Positions 8,992 to 19,161 of a stretch of 64,000 nt of DNA are shown in pieces. The DNA lies in contig NZ_CP036132.1 in assembly GCF_018742245.1 (NCBI RefSeq), positions 3,901,001 to 3,965,000 on the forward strand. Direction: 5' to 3'. The translations under genes were made by a program, and so were the position numbers. Position 1 is the stretch's first letter; each line of letters opens with the position of its first letter. This DNA comes from Bacillus mycoides. GTDB taxonomy: Bacteria; Bacillota; Bacilli; Bacillales; Bacillaceae_G. The notes under the pieces were generated by a model. It was not told where the DNA came from, made no database searches, and saw only the letters and a program-made list of their open reading frames with translations.

Positions 8992-10717
8992 CTGCTGTCT
9001 GTTTGAAATGATGCGCTTGCGTAAGTAACTCTTTCGCATGCTCTGTCGTTAAATCTGTAATTTCAACACCAGAAATCATTCGAGCAATTTCTGTTACTTT
9101 TTCATCCGTACTTAACACAGTAACCGATGTAATCGTCCGATCATTCGCCACTTGTTTTCTAATAAATAAATGCGAGTCCGCCATTGAAGCTACTTGAGGT
9201 AAGTGCGTAATACAAAGTACTTGCGAGTTTACTGATACACGATAAATTTTTTCCGCAATAGCCTGCGCAACCCGACCACTCACACCCGTATCCACTTCAT
9301 CAAAAATAACAGATGCAACACCTTGATGCTTAGAAAAAATGCTTTTTAAAGCTAAAATAATACGAGATAACTCTCCGCCAGAAGCAACCTTTGAAAGTGG
9401 CTTTAACGGTTCACCCGGATTCGTTGAAATATAAAATTCCACATGATCGTAGCCATCGGCCGTAAGTTTTACCGGTGTTCCTTCCACGAGAGGTTCTTCT
9501 ACATTTCCTACCCTCTTCATAATTCTTACTTCAAATTTCGTTTTTTCCATATATAGTTCTTTTAATTCTTGATGAATAGCGCTTGTAAGATGATCTGCAA
9601 GCTCATGACGCATAGTACTTAACAACGTTGCTTCTTTTACAATAACGCCTTCTAATTTCGTTAACTGCTTTCTCGTCGTTTCAATATGTACGTCTTTATT
9701 TTCAATCGTAAAAATTTCTTGTTCAATTTTATCAGCATACGCTAAAATCTCTTCTACAGTATTTCCATACTTTCTCTTTAACATACGGATTTCATTCAAA
9801 CGTGTTTCAATTTCATCTAGACGTTTCGGATCATATTCCATCATATCTAACTTTTCTCTAAGCTGATATGCAACTTCTTCTAATAAGTAATAACTATTTG
9901 CAATGGAATCATGATTTTCTTGATACGCTTCATCTAAGTGCGTAATACTCTCCATTTGTCCCATTGCATTTCTTACATGATCTAATCCCTGTCCGTCTCC
10001 ACTTAACGAACGATATGCATCTCCTAATGCTTTATAAATCTTTTCAAAATTGGAGATTTTTAATCGTTCCTCAGTCAATTCATATTCTTCATCCATTTTT
10101 AAATCCGCATTGCGAATTTCTTCATGTTGGAATTGAATTAAATCTAGACGATGGGCCATTTGTTGTTCATTTTCACTTAAAGATTTCAGCTGTTTTTTTA
10201 ACTTCTCATAGTCTGTATATACATTTTGATATATGTCCAATTGTTTAACAATGCGATTTCCATCAAAATGATCAAGCATAAACATATGACGCTCTTCATT
10301 CATTAAATCTTGTGTTTCATGCTGTCCATGAATATCAACTAGCGTTTTTCCAATCTCTTTTAATATGCTGAGTGTAACAAGTTTCCCATTTACACGACAG
10401 ACACTTTTTCCGTTCGCAGCGATGTCACGCTTCAAAATAATCATGCCATCTTCTATTTCTATATCTAACTCTTCTGCTTTTGCGATACATGGATGCTTGT
10501 CATCTTCTACATAGAATAATCCTTCTATCTCAGCCTTTTCTGTTCCATATCGAACAAATTCTGCTGAACCACGGCCACCAACAAGCAAACTAATTGCATC
10601 AATAATAATGGATTTTCCAGCTCCTGTTTCACCACTTAAAACGGTTAAACCTTTTTGAAAAGAAATATTTAATGCCTCAATAATAGCAAAGTTTCTGATC
10701 GATAATTCCGATAACAA
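8978..10717 (-). CDS. recN: DNA repair ATPase RecN
   Basis: SMC-like ATPase recruited early to double-strand breaks. The N-terminal half carries Walker A GETGAGKS, a long central coiled coil (about 160-360) follows, and the C-terminal half has the ABC signature LSKVASGGELSRI and Walker B VIFDEVDTGVSG. I place the start at TTG 10717 (579 residues, MLSELSIRNFAIIE), because GAGGTG lies 9 bp before it and the N-terminus then matches B. subtilis RecN. A GTG four codons upstream overlaps the ribosome site itself. It is followed by a terminator, and argR lies upstream, the conserved ahrC-recN order. Confidence 0.95.
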   Translation of the reverse strand: MLSELSIRNFAIIEALNISFQKGLTVLSGETGAGKSIIIDAISLLVGGRGSAEFVRYGTEKAEIEGLFYVEDDKHPCIAKAEELDIEIEDGMIILKRDIAANGKSVCRVNGKLVTLSILKEIGKTLVDIHGQHETQDLMNEERHMFMLDHFDGNRIVKQLDIYQNVYTDYEKLKKQLKSLSENEQQMAHRLDLIQFQHEEIRNADLKMDEEYELTEERLKISNFEKIYKALGDAYRSLSGDGQGLDHVRNAMGQMESITHLDEAYQENHDSIANSYYLLEEVAYQLREKLDMMEYDPKRLDEIETRLNEIRMLKRKYGNTVEEILAYADKIEQEIFTIENKDVHIETTRKQLTKLEGVIVKEATLLSTMRHELADHLTSAIHQELKELYMEKTKFEVRIMKRVGNVEEPLVEGTPVKLTADGYDHVEFYISTNPGEPLKPLSKVASGGELSRIILALKSIFSKHQGVASVIFDEVDTGVSGRVAQAIAEKIYRVSVNSQVLCITHLPQVASMADSHLFIRKQVANDRTITSVTVLSTDEKVTEIARMISGVEITDLTTEHAKELLTQAHHFKQTAEAIQ

Positions 10718-10938
10718 TGCCCCATTCACCTCGTTATAAACTAATCCCCAATTAAGGGCTTTTCTCAGTATTCTTCATTCAAATAGTTATACTATATGTT
10801 TGTATGTATAAATTACTCTTCTAACCCGCTCCATTGTACCAAACATTCGTTTTACGGGTCAATCCACCTATTTTCTAACTTCATTCAAAAAAAATAATGT
10901 ATTGTATTTGAAAATCCGTATTTTACGCCAATAAAAAT

Positions 10939-10981
10939 ATCTTGTTTACTTTCCACTTTACAGAGGAAAGTAAACAAGATT
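10939..10981 (-). terminator. Terminator of argR
   Basis: The perfect 16-bp stem ATCTTGTTTACTTTCC (10939-10954) and its complement (10965-10980) enclose a 10-nt loop, followed on the minus strand by ATTTTTATT. It is 8 bp after the argR stop. Confidence 0.9.
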
Positions 10982-10987
10982 TTTCTG

Positions 10988-11437
10988 TTACAGCATATTT
11001 AAGAAACGATCAGAGACAACACCTGTATCTTCAGGTGTACGGCAAATAATTAAGCAAGTATCATCACCACAAATGGTTCCGACTATCTCATCCCACTCTA
11101 AATGATCAATAAGTGCCCCAAGTGAATGAGCGTTACCAGGCAATGTTTTTAACACAAGCATATGTCCTGCCGTGTCTAATTTTACAAATGAATCCACTAG
11201 ATTTCGTTTTAATTTTTGCAACGGATTAAATCGTTGATCTGCTGGCAAGCTATATTTATAGCGACCATCATGTAATGGCACCTTCACTAAGTGCAGTTCT
11301 TTAATATCGCGCGATACTGTTGCTTGCGTTACATTAAACCCCACATTACGTAAAATATCAACTAGTTCATCTTGTGTTTCAATTTCTTTGTTCGCAATAA
11401 TTTCCCTGATTTTAATATGGCGCTGACCTTTATTCAT
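10988..11437 (-). CDS. argR: Arginine repressor/activator ArgR (AhrC)
   Basis: Arginine-responsive hexameric regulator that represses biosynthesis and activates catabolism. 149 residues: the N-terminal winged helix-turn-helix (about 1-70) contains [16 protein letters not shown]; the C-terminal oligomerisation and arginine-binding domain (about 80-149) contains [11 protein letters not shown]. The start is ATG 11437 with AGGTG 8 bp upstream; the open frame runs 10 codons further without a good site. It sits between tlyA and recN as in other Bacillus. Which operators it uses cannot be told from this window. Confidence 0.96.
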   Translation of the reverse strand: MNKGQRHIKIREIIANKEIETQDELVDILRNVGFNVTQATVSRDIKELHLVKVPLHDGRYKYSLPADQRFNPLQKLKRNLVDSFVKLDTAGHMLVLKTLPGNAHSLGALIDHLEWDEIVGTICGDDTCLIICRTPEDTGVVSDRFLNML

Positions 11438-11559
11438 ACATTTGCACCTCACACTATCTCTTACCATAGTTTAAACATTGGTATACTTCATTTATTTATG
11501 TTAACGTATAATCCGTTACTTGTACACAATTGTTTTTACAATAATTATACGATTACAAC

Positions 11560-11592
11560 AAAAAGAGGAACAACATATGTTATTCCCCTTTC
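11560..11592 (-). terminator. Terminator overlapping the tlyA stop codon
   Basis: A 12-bp stem (11565-11576 with 11577-11588, two G-T pairs) is followed on the minus strand by CTTTTTGTT. The stop codon at 11580-11582 is inside the stem. Confidence 0.75.
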
Positions 11593-12419
11593 CCTTTTTG
11601 TTTTAGAACATTATGCGCTTCTGTAACAACTTGTTCAATAGAAACCGGAGAATGATTTTCGCCATTCTCACGCTCACCGTGCCACTTTAGATGAATTAAA
11701 AATTCAATATTTCCATCCCCACCTGTAATTGGTGAGAATGTTAAACCTTCGACATTATAGCCTTCCTTAAGAGCAAAATCGACAATCATTTCCACGACAG
11801 CTTCATGTACTTTTCTATCACGAACAATGCCTTTTTTCCCGACTTGTTCTCGTCCAGCTTCAAACTGAGGTTTAATCAATGCAGCTACATCACCATTTGG
11901 CGTAAGCATTGTTTTTAAAACCGGCAATATAAGCCTTAATGATATAAATGACACGTCAATACTTGCAAACTGCGGTAAACCACGTTCTAAATCTGCCGGT
12001 GTCACGTAACGGAAGTTCGTTCGTTCCATCACAACAACACGCTCATCTTGACGCAATTTCCACGCAAGTTGATTATATCCTACATCTAATGCATAAGATA
12101 ACTTCGCCCCATTTTGAAGCGCACAGTCTGTAAAACCACCAGTTGATGAACCAATATCTATCATAACTTTATCTTGTAAATCAAGTTGAAATGCTTCTAA
12201 TGCCTTTTCAAGCTTATAACCACCACGGCTTACATACGGCATAACTTGCCCTTTCACCGTAATCTCCGTATCTTGCGAGATTTTCTCCCCTGGCTTATCG
12301 AGTCTCATTTCATTCGCGTATACAAGACCTGCCATAACAGCACGTTTAGCCTTCTCACGCGTTTCTATAAGTCCTCGCTCTACTAATAGTACATCTACTC
12401 TTTCTTTTTTTACGCTCAT
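11580..12419 (-). CDS. tlyA: TlyA-family rRNA 2'-O-methyltransferase (YqxC)
   Basis: S4 RNA-binding domain at residues about 5-65 (ERVDVLLVERGLIETREKAK), then an FtsJ-like SAM methyltransferase with the SAM loop DIGSSTGGFTDCALQNGA around residue 87. TlyA proteins 2'-O-methylate cytidines in 16S/23S rRNA; a haemolysin name also exists in databases but rests on weaker grounds. 279 residues is normal length. The ATG is 3 bp after the dxs stop, so it is probably translated from the dxs transcript. argR follows after a terminator. Confidence 0.92.
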   Translation of the reverse strand: MSVKKERVDVLLVERGLIETREKAKRAVMAGLVYANEMRLDKPGEKISQDTEITVKGQVMPYVSRGGYKLEKALEAFQLDLQDKVMIDIGSSTGGFTDCALQNGAKLSYALDVGYNQLAWKLRQDERVVVMERTNFRYVTPADLERGLPQFASIDVSFISLRLILPVLKTMLTPNGDVAALIKPQFEAGREQVGKKGIVRDRKVHEAVVEMIVDFALKEGYNVEGLTFSPITGGDGNIEFLIHLKWHGERENGENHSPVSIEQVVTEAHNVLKQKGKGE

Positions 12420-12422
12420 TTG

Positions 12423-14315
12423 TTACGCCCTTTTTTGTTTTGATGGAATCATTGTATGAATACGGTCTACAACAGCATCTGTCGTTAAACCAATTTCTTC
12501 TAACAGTTTTGTTACACTACCATGCTCTATGAAGCGATCAGGAATACCCATTCGTTCAATTAAAGCACTATGGTATCCGTTCTCAGAAGCAAATTCAACT
12601 ACTCCCGTTCCAAAGCCACCGATTAAACAAGCCTCTTCAATCGTTAAAATCGGTATATTTTTCCCTAAAAGCTCATGTAAATATGCCTCATCCATCGGCT
12701 TAATAAAGCGAGCATTCACTACTTTCACTGATATTCCAGCTTTTTCAAGACGCTCTGCTGCTTCCATTGCCATCGGGATTGTCGTACCAAACGTTAAAAT
12801 TGCTGCTTGTGTGCCTTCTTTTAACGTTTCCCATGTACCGATTGGAATCGCCTTTAATTCTTCATCCATTTGAACGCCAAGTCCATTGCCGCGTGCATAA
12901 CGTAAAGCAATCGGTCCATCTTCGTATTGCATCGCTGTATATACTAAATGTTGTCCTTCATTTTCATCTTTCGGCATCATAAGTACCATATTCGGCAAAT
13001 GACGTAAAAACGAGATGTCAAATACACCTTGATGCGTTTCACCGTCTGCTCCAACTAATCCAGAACGATCTATTCCAATGAAAACATTTAAATTTTGGCG
13101 ACAAATATCATGAACAACTTGGTCATATGCTCTTTGTAAAAACGTTGAATAAATTGCTAAGAACGGCTTCATTCCTTGCGTTGCCATACCAGCCGCCATT
13201 GTTGTAGCATGCTGCTCTGCAATACCTACATCAATCATGCGATTTGGAAATTCTTTTTGGAATTTCTCAAGTTTCGATCCAACAGGCATTGCAGGCGTAA
13301 TTGCAACGATACGTTCATCCGTTCTCGCTAGCTTAAGCACTGTTTCACTAACAACAGCACTCCATGCTGGTGCAACTTCCTTCGGTTTAACGAAGTCACC
13401 TGACTCAATTTTATACGGTCCTGTTCCATGCCAAGTTCCAATAACGTCACTCTCAGCTGGTTTATAACCTTTTCCTTTTTTCGTAATAACATGAACAAGT
13501 ACTGGGCCTTTTGTTTTCTTTGCATATTGCAACGTTTCGAATAACTTTTCATAATCATGCCCATCGACCGGACCTAAATATGTAAAGCCTAATTCTTCAA
13601 AAAAGACGCCTGATACTAGTAAATATTTTAGACTATCTTTTATTTTCTCTGCTGTCGCAGCAACTTTCCCGCCAACTGCTGGGATTTTCTTCAATATATA
13701 CTCTAATTCATCTTTTACCCAATGGTACTTCCCTGCGGTACGTAAACGACCAAGTACATTATGAAGCGCACCGACGTTTGGTGCAATTGACATTTCATTG
13801 TCATTCAAAATAACAATCATGTCCGTTTTTTCATGACCAATATGGTTTAATGCCTCTAAAGCCATTCCACCTGTTAATGCACCATCGCCAATGATTGGTA
13901 TAACGTATTCTTCCGTTTTCTTCAAATCACGCGCTAGAGCCATTCCCATTGCAGCAGATAGTGACGTCGAACTATGACCAGTTTCCCAAACATCATGCTC
14001 ACTCTCGCAGCGTTTTGGGAAACCACATAGACCTTGGTATTGCCTTAATGTGCCGAATTCTTTCGCACGCCCTGTTAAAATTTTATGTACATAGGATTGA
14101 TGTCCTACATCCCATAAAAACTTATCTTTCGGACTATCAAATAATTTATGCAGAGCAATTGTGAGTTCTACTACACCTAAATTAGGTGCAATATGTCCAC
14201 CTGTTTGAGAGAGCTCTTCAATTAAAAACTTACGAATATCCTCACTCAATCCCTCTAGTTCACTAATAGACATATCTTTCAAAAAACTAGGGTTTTGAAT
14301 TTGCGTTAGATCCAC
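12423..14315 (-). CDS. dxs: 1-deoxy-D-xylulose-5-phosphate synthase
   Basis: Thiamine-diphosphate enzyme that condenses pyruvate and glyceraldehyde 3-phosphate, the first step of the MEP isoprenoid pathway. The ThDP site [15 protein letters not shown]...LNDNEMSI lies around 150-180. The transketolase pyrimidine domain (about 315-480) carries the conserved [11 protein letters not shown] and [14 protein letters not shown], and a C-terminal transketolase domain follows. The preferred start is GTG 14315 (630 residues, usual length); a GTG three codons upstream is possible. It is upstream of tlyA, and ispA, which uses products of the same pathway, is next upstream but is separated by a terminator-like hairpin. 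Confidence 0.96.
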   Translation of the reverse strand: MDLTQIQNPSFLKDMSISELEGLSEDIRKFLIEELSQTGGHIAPNLGVVELTIALHKLFDSPKDKFLWDVGHQSYVHKILTGRAKEFGTLRQYQGLCGFPKRCESEHDVWETGHSSTSLSAAMGMALARDLKKTEEYVIPIIGDGALTGGMALEALNHIGHEKTDMIVILNDNEMSIAPNVGALHNVLGRLRTAGKYHWVKDELEYILKKIPAVGGKVAATAEKIKDSLKYLLVSGVFFEELGFTYLGPVDGHDYEKLFETLQYAKKTKGPVLVHVITKKGKGYKPAESDVIGTWHGTGPYKIESGDFVKPKEVAPAWSAVVSETVLKLARTDERIVAITPAMPVGSKLEKFQKEFPNRMIDVGIAEQHATTMAAGMATQGMKPFLAIYSTFLQRAYDQVVHDICRQNLNVFIGIDRSGLVGADGETHQGVFDISFLRHLPNMVLMMPKDENEGQHLVYTAMQYEDGPIALRYARGNGLGVQMDEELKAIPIGTWETLKEGTQAAILTFGTTIPMAMEAAERLEKAGISVKVVNARFIKPMDEAYLHELLGKNIPILTIEEACLIGGFGTGVVEFASENGYHSALIERMGIPDRFIEHGSVTKLLEEIGLTTDAVVDRIHTMIPSKQKRA

Positions 14316-14487
14316 ACGGATCACTCACTTTCATTTCATAATCTGTCAACATGTCAAATATTATAAGAAACATTTACACAACACAAGAAATTCTCTTTCT
14401 ATTCTTCTTATCTTGTCCTGCTTTCAAAAAACACTTCCATTTTTTTCACTTATCATATTATACATCATATTTCTTTACGCGATGAAA

Positions 14488-14520
14488 AAAATAGCCGCTA
14501 ACACGAAGTGATAACGGCAA
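14488..14520 (-). terminator. Terminator between ispA and dxs
   Basis: The stem GCCGCTAACAC/GTGATAACGGC (14494-14504, 14508-14518, two mismatches) is followed on the minus strand by TATTTTTTTC, about 105 bp after the ispA stop. The rest of the roughly 300-bp gap up to the dxs start is AT-rich and must hold any separate dxs promoter; I see no clear -35/-10 pair. Confidence 0.7.
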
Positions 14521-14623
14521 TGTAATCTACATATATTTTTGCCAATAACAAGAAAAGAAAAACCTTTTCCTACAGTTATATCATAAAATGATGAATGACT
14601 CAACAAATGAAAACGCTGTTATA

Positions 14624-15517
14624 TTAGTTATTACGTTTTGCGATTAAATCACAAATAGATAGTAAATATTCATCTTGTAATTGCAAGGAGCTAATAGAAT
14701 CTTTTGCTTTTGCAATTGTCTCCTCTAAAATAGATTTTGCTCTATCTACAGTAAATAACGTCGTATATGTGCTCTTTTCGTTGGAAGCATCACTACCAAT
14801 CGGTTTTCCAATCTCTTCTTCTGTTCCTTCTACATCCAAAATATCATCTCTAATTTGGAAAGCTAGACCGATATATTTCGCAAATGCAAGTAACTTCTCT
14901 TCTTGCTCTTCTGTAGCATCAGAAAGTATCGCTCCTGCAAGTACAGCAAACTCAAGCAGTTTACCTGTCTTATGCTTATGGATGTACTCTAATTCATTAA
15001 TTGTAAGTCGTTTTCCTTCAGCTTCCATATCTGCCACTTGTCCAGCAACCATTCCTTCAGGTCCTGCTGCTTTCGCAAGCTCAAGTACAAGTCTTACTTT
15101 TTTTTCAGCAGAGATTTCTTTTTGCCCATATGCCATAATAACTTGAAAAGCATATGTCAACAAACCATCTCCTGCTAAAACTGCCATTGCTTCACCAAAT
15201 ACTTTATGATTGGTAGGCTTTCCTCGTCTTAGATCATCATCATCCATACAAGGTAAATCATCATGAATTAACGAATATGTATGAATCATTTCAAGGGCAC
15301 AAGCTGCACCCACTCCAAGATTTTTTTCTTTCCCAAACGCTTGTAACGTTGCAAATAAAAGTAATGGGCGGAGACGTTTCCCACCCGCTTCCAAAGAATA
15401 TGCCATCGCTTCACGAAGCACATTTGGACATTGTAATTCATTTGCATAGCTTACAAGCTTTTCTTCTACGAAAGTTTTACTCTCTTTCAAAAAAGCATCA
15501 AAAGCTATATGTGTCAC
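14624..15517 (-). CDS. ispA: Farnesyl diphosphate synthase (polyprenyl synthetase)
   Basis: Condenses isopentenyl and allylic diphosphates to farnesyl diphosphate, the precursor of undecaprenyl phosphate and quinones. 297 residues with both aspartate-rich motifs: DDLPCMDDDDLRRG (about 90) and QIRDDILD (about 225), with GGKRLRP near 49. The start is GTG 15517, which shares a base with the xseB stop (TAGTG) and follows GGAG, so translation is coupled. It is the last gene of the folD/xseA/xseB cluster and is followed by a terminator-like hairpin. Confidence 0.96.
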   Translation of the reverse strand: MTHIAFDAFLKESKTFVEEKLVSYANELQCPNVLREAMAYSLEAGGKRLRPLLLFATLQAFGKEKNLGVGAACALEMIHTYSLIHDDLPCMDDDDLRRGKPTNHKVFGEAMAVLAGDGLLTYAFQVIMAYGQKEISAEKKVRLVLELAKAAGPEGMVAGQVADMEAEGKRLTINELEYIHKHKTGKLLEFAVLAGAILSDATEEQEEKLLAFAKYIGLAFQIRDDILDVEGTEEEIGKPIGSDASNEKSTYTTLFTVDRAKSILEETIAKAKDSISSLQLQDEYLLSICDLIAKRNN

Positions 15518-15747
15518 TATGCTTCATCTCCTAAAGCAGTAAACGGTTTAAGCTCTCCATCTTCTCCAAGGATAACTGCCATTTGTTCTTGTACATCTTT
15601 CAATTTCTCATCACAAAGCTTAGATAATTCCATGCCTTCTTTAAAATAAGAAATCGCTTCCTCTAAAGGTACATCACCTTGTTCAAGCTTAGAAACGAGA
15701 TGCTCAAGCTGCGAAATTGCTTCTTCAAAGCTTAACTTATTTTCCAT
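15517..15747 (-). CDS. xseB: Exodeoxyribonuclease VII small subunit
   Basis: Partner of XseA in the nuclease that degrades single-stranded DNA to oligonucleotides. 76 residues, two helices forming a coiled coil, with the family signature [20 protein letters not shown] and [14 protein letters not shown]. Its start overlaps the xseA 3' end by 11 bp and its stop overlaps the ispA start by 1 bp, so the three genes are tightly coupled. Confidence 0.95.
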   Translation of the reverse strand: MENKLSFEEAISQLEHLVSKLEQGDVPLEEAISYFKEGMELSKLCDEKLKDVQEQMAVILGEDGELKPFTALGDEA

Positions 15748-17095
15748 TATTCAATTCACGCTCCTCTATGCTTGATACGCTACAATCTAGTATTCCATCT
15801 TGTAATTGAACCGAAACAGCATCCCCAAGGCTAACATCTTTCACGCTTTTTAATACTTGTTTCTCTTCATTGTATACAAGCCCATACCCTCTCATCATTA
15901 CTTTAAGCGGGCTTAATACTTCAAGCTTTTGAGCCGCTCTTACAAATACGAACTCCTTCGTTTGAAGTAACGTTTGCATTTCACGTTGCAACTGCTTTTG
16001 CAACGTTTCAATTGCCGTTTTCGTTTGTATAATTTTTTGAGATGGGTGGTGCTTTTCTAAATAAAATGAAAGTTGCTTTAATTGATTTACTTTTTTATCT
16101 ATATAACGCTCTTTCGCTAAAACAAGTTGTTCAAGAGCTCTGTCTAACTGCTCTTCTTTTTGCTCGTACACTTGCCTCGGATAACGGAACGCATAAGATT
16201 TTTGTAACACTTGCAGTTTTTCTTCTTTTTTATGTACTCTCTCTCTCATTGCTCGTTGCAATCTCAGAGTTCTTTGTAATACCTTTTCTTGTAACTCTAT
16301 AATGTTAGGTACCGCCAGCTCAGCTGCTGCAGTCGGTGTTGGTGCACGTAAATCCGCAACAAAATCTGCGATTGTAAAATCCGTTTCATGACCTACAGCT
16401 GAAATAATCGGAATCTCACTTGTAAAAATTGCTCTTGCAACTACTTCCTCATTAAAGGCCCATAATTCTTCAATAGAGCCTCCACCACGTCCAACAATTA
16501 AAACATCAATATCTCCCATTTCATTCGCTGTACGAATTGCTTGTACAATTGAGGGAGCCGCTGACTCCCCTTGTACAAGTACAGGAAACACAATAACATT
16601 TCCAATTGGATAACGACGTTTAATTGTTGTTATAATATCGCGAATTGCTGCTCCTGTTGGCGACGTTATAACACCGATTGTTTTTGCATACGCAGGGATT
16701 GGACGCTTATAAACTTGAGAAAACAGCCCTTCTTCTTCTAATCGGACTTTTAATTGTTCATAAGCTAAATGAAGATTTCCAACTCCATCAGGCTGCATGT
16801 CTTGAATATAAATTTGATAAGAACCACTCGCCTCGTAAACAGAAATCTTTCCTTTTACAAGTACTTTCATTCCATTTTCCGGTCTGAATTTAATGTTACG
16901 ATTATGACCCGCAAACATAACCGCTGCAATTCTTGCATTTTCATCTTTCAATGTAAAATACATATGACCACGACTATGATATTTAAAGTTGGAAATTTCT
17001 CCTTTTAACCAAACAGACTGTAAATGCGGATCATACTCTATTTTTGTTTTAATATAGCGTGTTAATGCTGTAACGGTTAAATATTGTTTCTCCAT
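15737..17095 (-). CDS. xseA: Exodeoxyribonuclease VII large subunit
   Basis: Catalytic subunit of exonuclease VII. 452 residues: N-terminal OB-fold (about 1-100, with [20 protein letters not shown]), catalytic domain (about 125-310) with the conserved [28 protein letters not shown] and [17 protein letters not shown], then a long coiled coil and a small C-terminal domain. ATG 17095 follows GAGGAGAG. It overlaps xseB and is 26 bp after folD. Confidence 0.96.
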   Translation of the reverse strand: MEKQYLTVTALTRYIKTKIEYDPHLQSVWLKGEISNFKYHSRGHMYFTLKDENARIAAVMFAGHNRNIKFRPENGMKVLVKGKISVYEASGSYQIYIQDMQPDGVGNLHLAYEQLKVRLEEEGLFSQVYKRPIPAYAKTIGVITSPTGAAIRDIITTIKRRYPIGNVIVFPVLVQGESAAPSIVQAIRTANEMGDIDVLIVGRGGGSIEELWAFNEEVVARAIFTSEIPIISAVGHETDFTIADFVADLRAPTPTAAAELAVPNIIELQEKVLQRTLRLQRAMRERVHKKEEKLQVLQKSYAFRYPRQVYEQKEEQLDRALEQLVLAKERYIDKKVNQLKQLSFYLEKHHPSQKIIQTKTAIETLQKQLQREMQTLLQTKEFVFVRAAQKLEVLSPLKVMMRGYGLVYNEEKQVLKSVKDVSLGDAVSVQLQDGILDCSVSSIEERELNNGK

Positions 17096-17121
17096 TGCTC
17101 TCTCCTCATAGCCGATTCAAA

Positions 17122-17982
17122 TTATTGACAAACAACACCTGTACGCCTTGCAGACTCCACAGTGTTGTGAAGAAGCATTGTAATAGTCATTGGGCCGACT
17201 CCTTTTGGCACAGGCGTAATGTAACCTGCAACGTCTAATACATTGTCAAAATCAACATCACCACAAAGTTTGCCTGTTTCTAAACGGTTAACACCAACAT
17301 CAATTACAACCGCACCTTCTTTAATATAGTCAGCTGTTACCATTTTCGGTCGTCCAACGGCTACGATTAAAATATCAGCTAACTTCGATAATTCTTCTAT
17401 ATTTCGCGTCTTAGAATGACAATATGTGACAGTTGCATTTTCATTTAAAAACAGTTGCCCCACTGGTTTACCAACAATATTACTTCTTCCAATTACAACA
17501 ACATGCTTTCCAGAAATATCAAGATTCGTTTCTTTTACTAATTCTAAAATACCATGCGGTGTACATGGAAGGAATGTGTCTTGTCCCGTCATCATACGTC
17601 CTACGCTGATTGGGTGAAATCCATCTACATCCTTTTCCGGTGAAATTCTTTCAATGATAGCTTTTTCTTCAATATGTTTTGGTAAAGGCAATTGTACCAA
17701 TATGCCATTAATGCGGTCGTCTCCATTTAAGCGATCGATTTCAGCAAGCAAACGCTCCTCAGTAATCGTTTCAGGAAGTTCAATTAGCTCTGAATAGATT
17801 CCTACTTGCTCACAGCCTTTTTCTTTTCCTTTTACATAAGAACGAGATGCTGGATCTTCTCCAACTAAAATAACTGCTAATCCTGGTACAATCCCTTGCT
17901 CTTTTAACTTCACAACTTCTTCTTTTAATTGTGCTCGTTTTTTCTCCGCAACTTCATTTCCTTTGATGATTACTGCTACCAT
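17122..17982 (-). CDS. folD: Bifunctional methylenetetrahydrofolate dehydrogenase/cyclohydrolase
   Basis: Converts 5,10-methylene-THF to 10-formyl-THF in two steps, supplying C1 units for purines and formyl-methionine; it is functionally close to the glycine cleavage operon at 47285-51221. 286 residues: catalytic domain with SRSYVKGKEKGCEQVG (active-site Lys) and QLPLPKHI, then the NADP domain with VVIGRSNIVGKPVGQL and a C-terminal PVPKGVGPMTITMLL signature. ATG 17982 follows AAGGGGGA. It lies 23 bp after nusB in the nusB-folD-xseA-xseB-ispA cluster. Confidence 0.97.
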   Translation of the reverse strand: MVAVIIKGNEVAEKKRAQLKEEVVKLKEQGIVPGLAVILVGEDPASRSYVKGKEKGCEQVGIYSELIELPETITEERLLAEIDRLNGDDRINGILVQLPLPKHIEEKAIIERISPEKDVDGFHPISVGRMMTGQDTFLPCTPHGILELVKETNLDISGKHVVVIGRSNIVGKPVGQLFLNENATVTYCHSKTRNIEELSKLADILIVAVGRPKMVTADYIKEGAVVIDVGVNRLETGKLCGDVDFDNVLDVAGYITPVPKGVGPMTITMLLHNTVESARRTGVVCQ

Positions 17983-18005
17983 TTTAAGTTTCCCCCTTAA
18001 AGAAA

Positions 18006-18398
18006 TTACAGTGTATCTTTTATATTAGATAAAACGCCGTTAATAAAACGACGAGATTCCTCATCCCCAAATGTTTTTGCGATTTCAATTGCTTCGTTAA
18101 TTGTTACATTGTGTGGAATTTCTTCCATGTATTTCATCTCACACACAGCTACACGTAAAATACTGCGATCAACAATACTAATACGCTCAAGCTTCCACTT
18201 TTTTAAATTTTGACGAATTGCTGCGTCAATCTCTTCTTTGTTGTCTACAAATCCTACAACAAGTGATTCTAGAAACTCATTTGTTTCTTCACCTTCATCT
18301 AGCGTATTTTCTACCGCTACTTTCGGTTCTAATTCACCTGTAATATCCATTTGGTATAATGCTTGCATTGCTCTTTCTCTAGCCGTCCTACGTTTCAT
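18006..18398 (-). CDS. nusB: Transcription antitermination factor NusB
   Basis: Helical RNA-binding protein that works with NusE (ribosomal protein S10) in rRNA antitermination. 130 residues with the N-terminal basic [19 protein letters not shown] and the C-terminal signature [29 protein letters not shown] 18398 follows AAGGAGAG. It appears to lead the transcript into folD and the xse genes; a possible promoter is about 65 bp upstream. Confidence 0.97.
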   Translation of the reverse strand: MKRRTARERAMQALYQMDITGELEPKVAVENTLDEGEETNEFLESLVVGFVDNKEEIDAAIRQNLKKWKLERISIVDRSILRVAVCEMKYMEEIPHNVTINEAIEIAKTFGDEESRRFINGVLSNIKDTL

Positions 18399-18439
18399 TG
18401 TAACTCTCCTTTATACTTCAAGTCTTTCCTTATGTTTTG

Positions 18440-18468
18440 TTATATTATTATAATTTATAAGCCGTCAA
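18440..18468 (-). promoter_or_regulatory. Possible sigma-A promoter of nusB-folD-xse-ispA
   Basis: On the minus strand TTGACG (18468-18463) is followed by a very AT-rich stretch with ATATAA-type -10 candidates at about 17 bp. The remaining 348-bp gap between nusB and the asp23-like gene holds the terminator of the latter and otherwise only AT-rich sequence with no other gene I can support. Confidence 0.4.
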
Positions 18469-18708
18469 TTCACTTACTCTTGCAGTTTTCATTGATTTTC
18501 CAACCTTATAATACAATGATAATAACACAATTTATCGTTTCACACACGGGGTACAAGGCTGAAAAATAATAAAAAGATTAACTTCAAGTTCCATATCTTA
18601 TCACAATGTACGTTTTTTGGAAAAATGAAACATCCCATTTTATATTTCTTATTTTTTGAAATAGTATAATAATTAGAGGGTTTTAATTTGTGAAGAAATG
18701 CAACGATA

Positions 18709-18740
18709 AAAAAGATGCCTATTTTACTAGGCACCTTTTT
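18709..18740 (-). terminator. Terminator of the accB-accC-yqhY operon
   Basis: The stem GATGCCTA/TAGGCACC around 18714-18735 (one G-T pair) is followed on the minus strand by TTTTT, 7 bp after the asp23-like gene. Confidence 0.8.
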
Positions 18741-18746
18741 CCACTC

Positions 18747-19139
18747 TTACACTGGTTCGATTTCTGTTTTTTGTGTTTCGAATGTTACGCCAACGATGTG
18801 AACGTTCACTTCTTTTGGCTCAAGTCCTGTCATTGTAAAGAGTGCTTGGCGAATATTGTCTTGAATTTTTTGTGCAACAACCGGAATTGCTACACCAAAA
18901 TACATCACAACATAAAGGTCAACAATAATATCTTCGTTTGCTAATTCAACCTTTACACCTTTACCATGATTTTTCTTACCTAACTTCTCAACAACATCTG
19001 TAGCAAAATTACCACGCATTGCCGCTACACCTTCTACTTCAGCAGCTGCAATACCTGCAATTACTTCGATTACTTCTGGTGCAATTTCTACTTTTCCAAG
19101 AGTTGTATCTTGACCCATATCTAACATATGTTCAGCCAT
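18747..19139 (-). CDS. yqhY: Asp23/Gls24 family protein (YqhY)
   Basis: 130 residues with the Asp23 fold: EVIEVIAGIAAAEVEGVAAMRG near the N-terminus and VDLYVVMYFGVAIPVVAQKIQDNIR in the centre. In B. subtilis YqhY is linked to control of acetyl-CoA carboxylase activity, and the gene order accB-accC-yqhY seen here supports the same link. No membrane helix, so soluble. The start at 19139 follows AAAGGAGG and is 22 bp after accC. It is the last gene of the operon. Confidence 0.92.
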   Translation of the reverse strand: MAEHMLDMGQDTTLGKVEIAPEVIEVIAGIAAAEVEGVAAMRGNFATDVVEKLGKKNHGKGVKVELANEDIIVDLYVVMYFGVAIPVVAQKIQDNIRQALFTMTGLEPKEVNVHIVGVTFETQKTEIEPV

Positions 19140-19161
19140 GAAAAAAACCTCCTTTAATGTA

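Noticed and set aside
13328..13564. Minus-strand open frame of 78 codons inside dxs
   Set aside because: Another frame of a clearly conserved enzyme gene, with no ribosome site.
14769..15146. 125-codon plus-strand frame inside ispA, rich in Ser and Ala
   Set aside because: Antisense to ispA; the composition reflects reverse reading of Glu/Ala-rich helices.
18690..18944. Plus-strand frame starting near a promoter-like TATAAT at 18665
   Set aside because: The frame runs through the terminator hairpin and antisense through yqhY; the ribosome site is weak.
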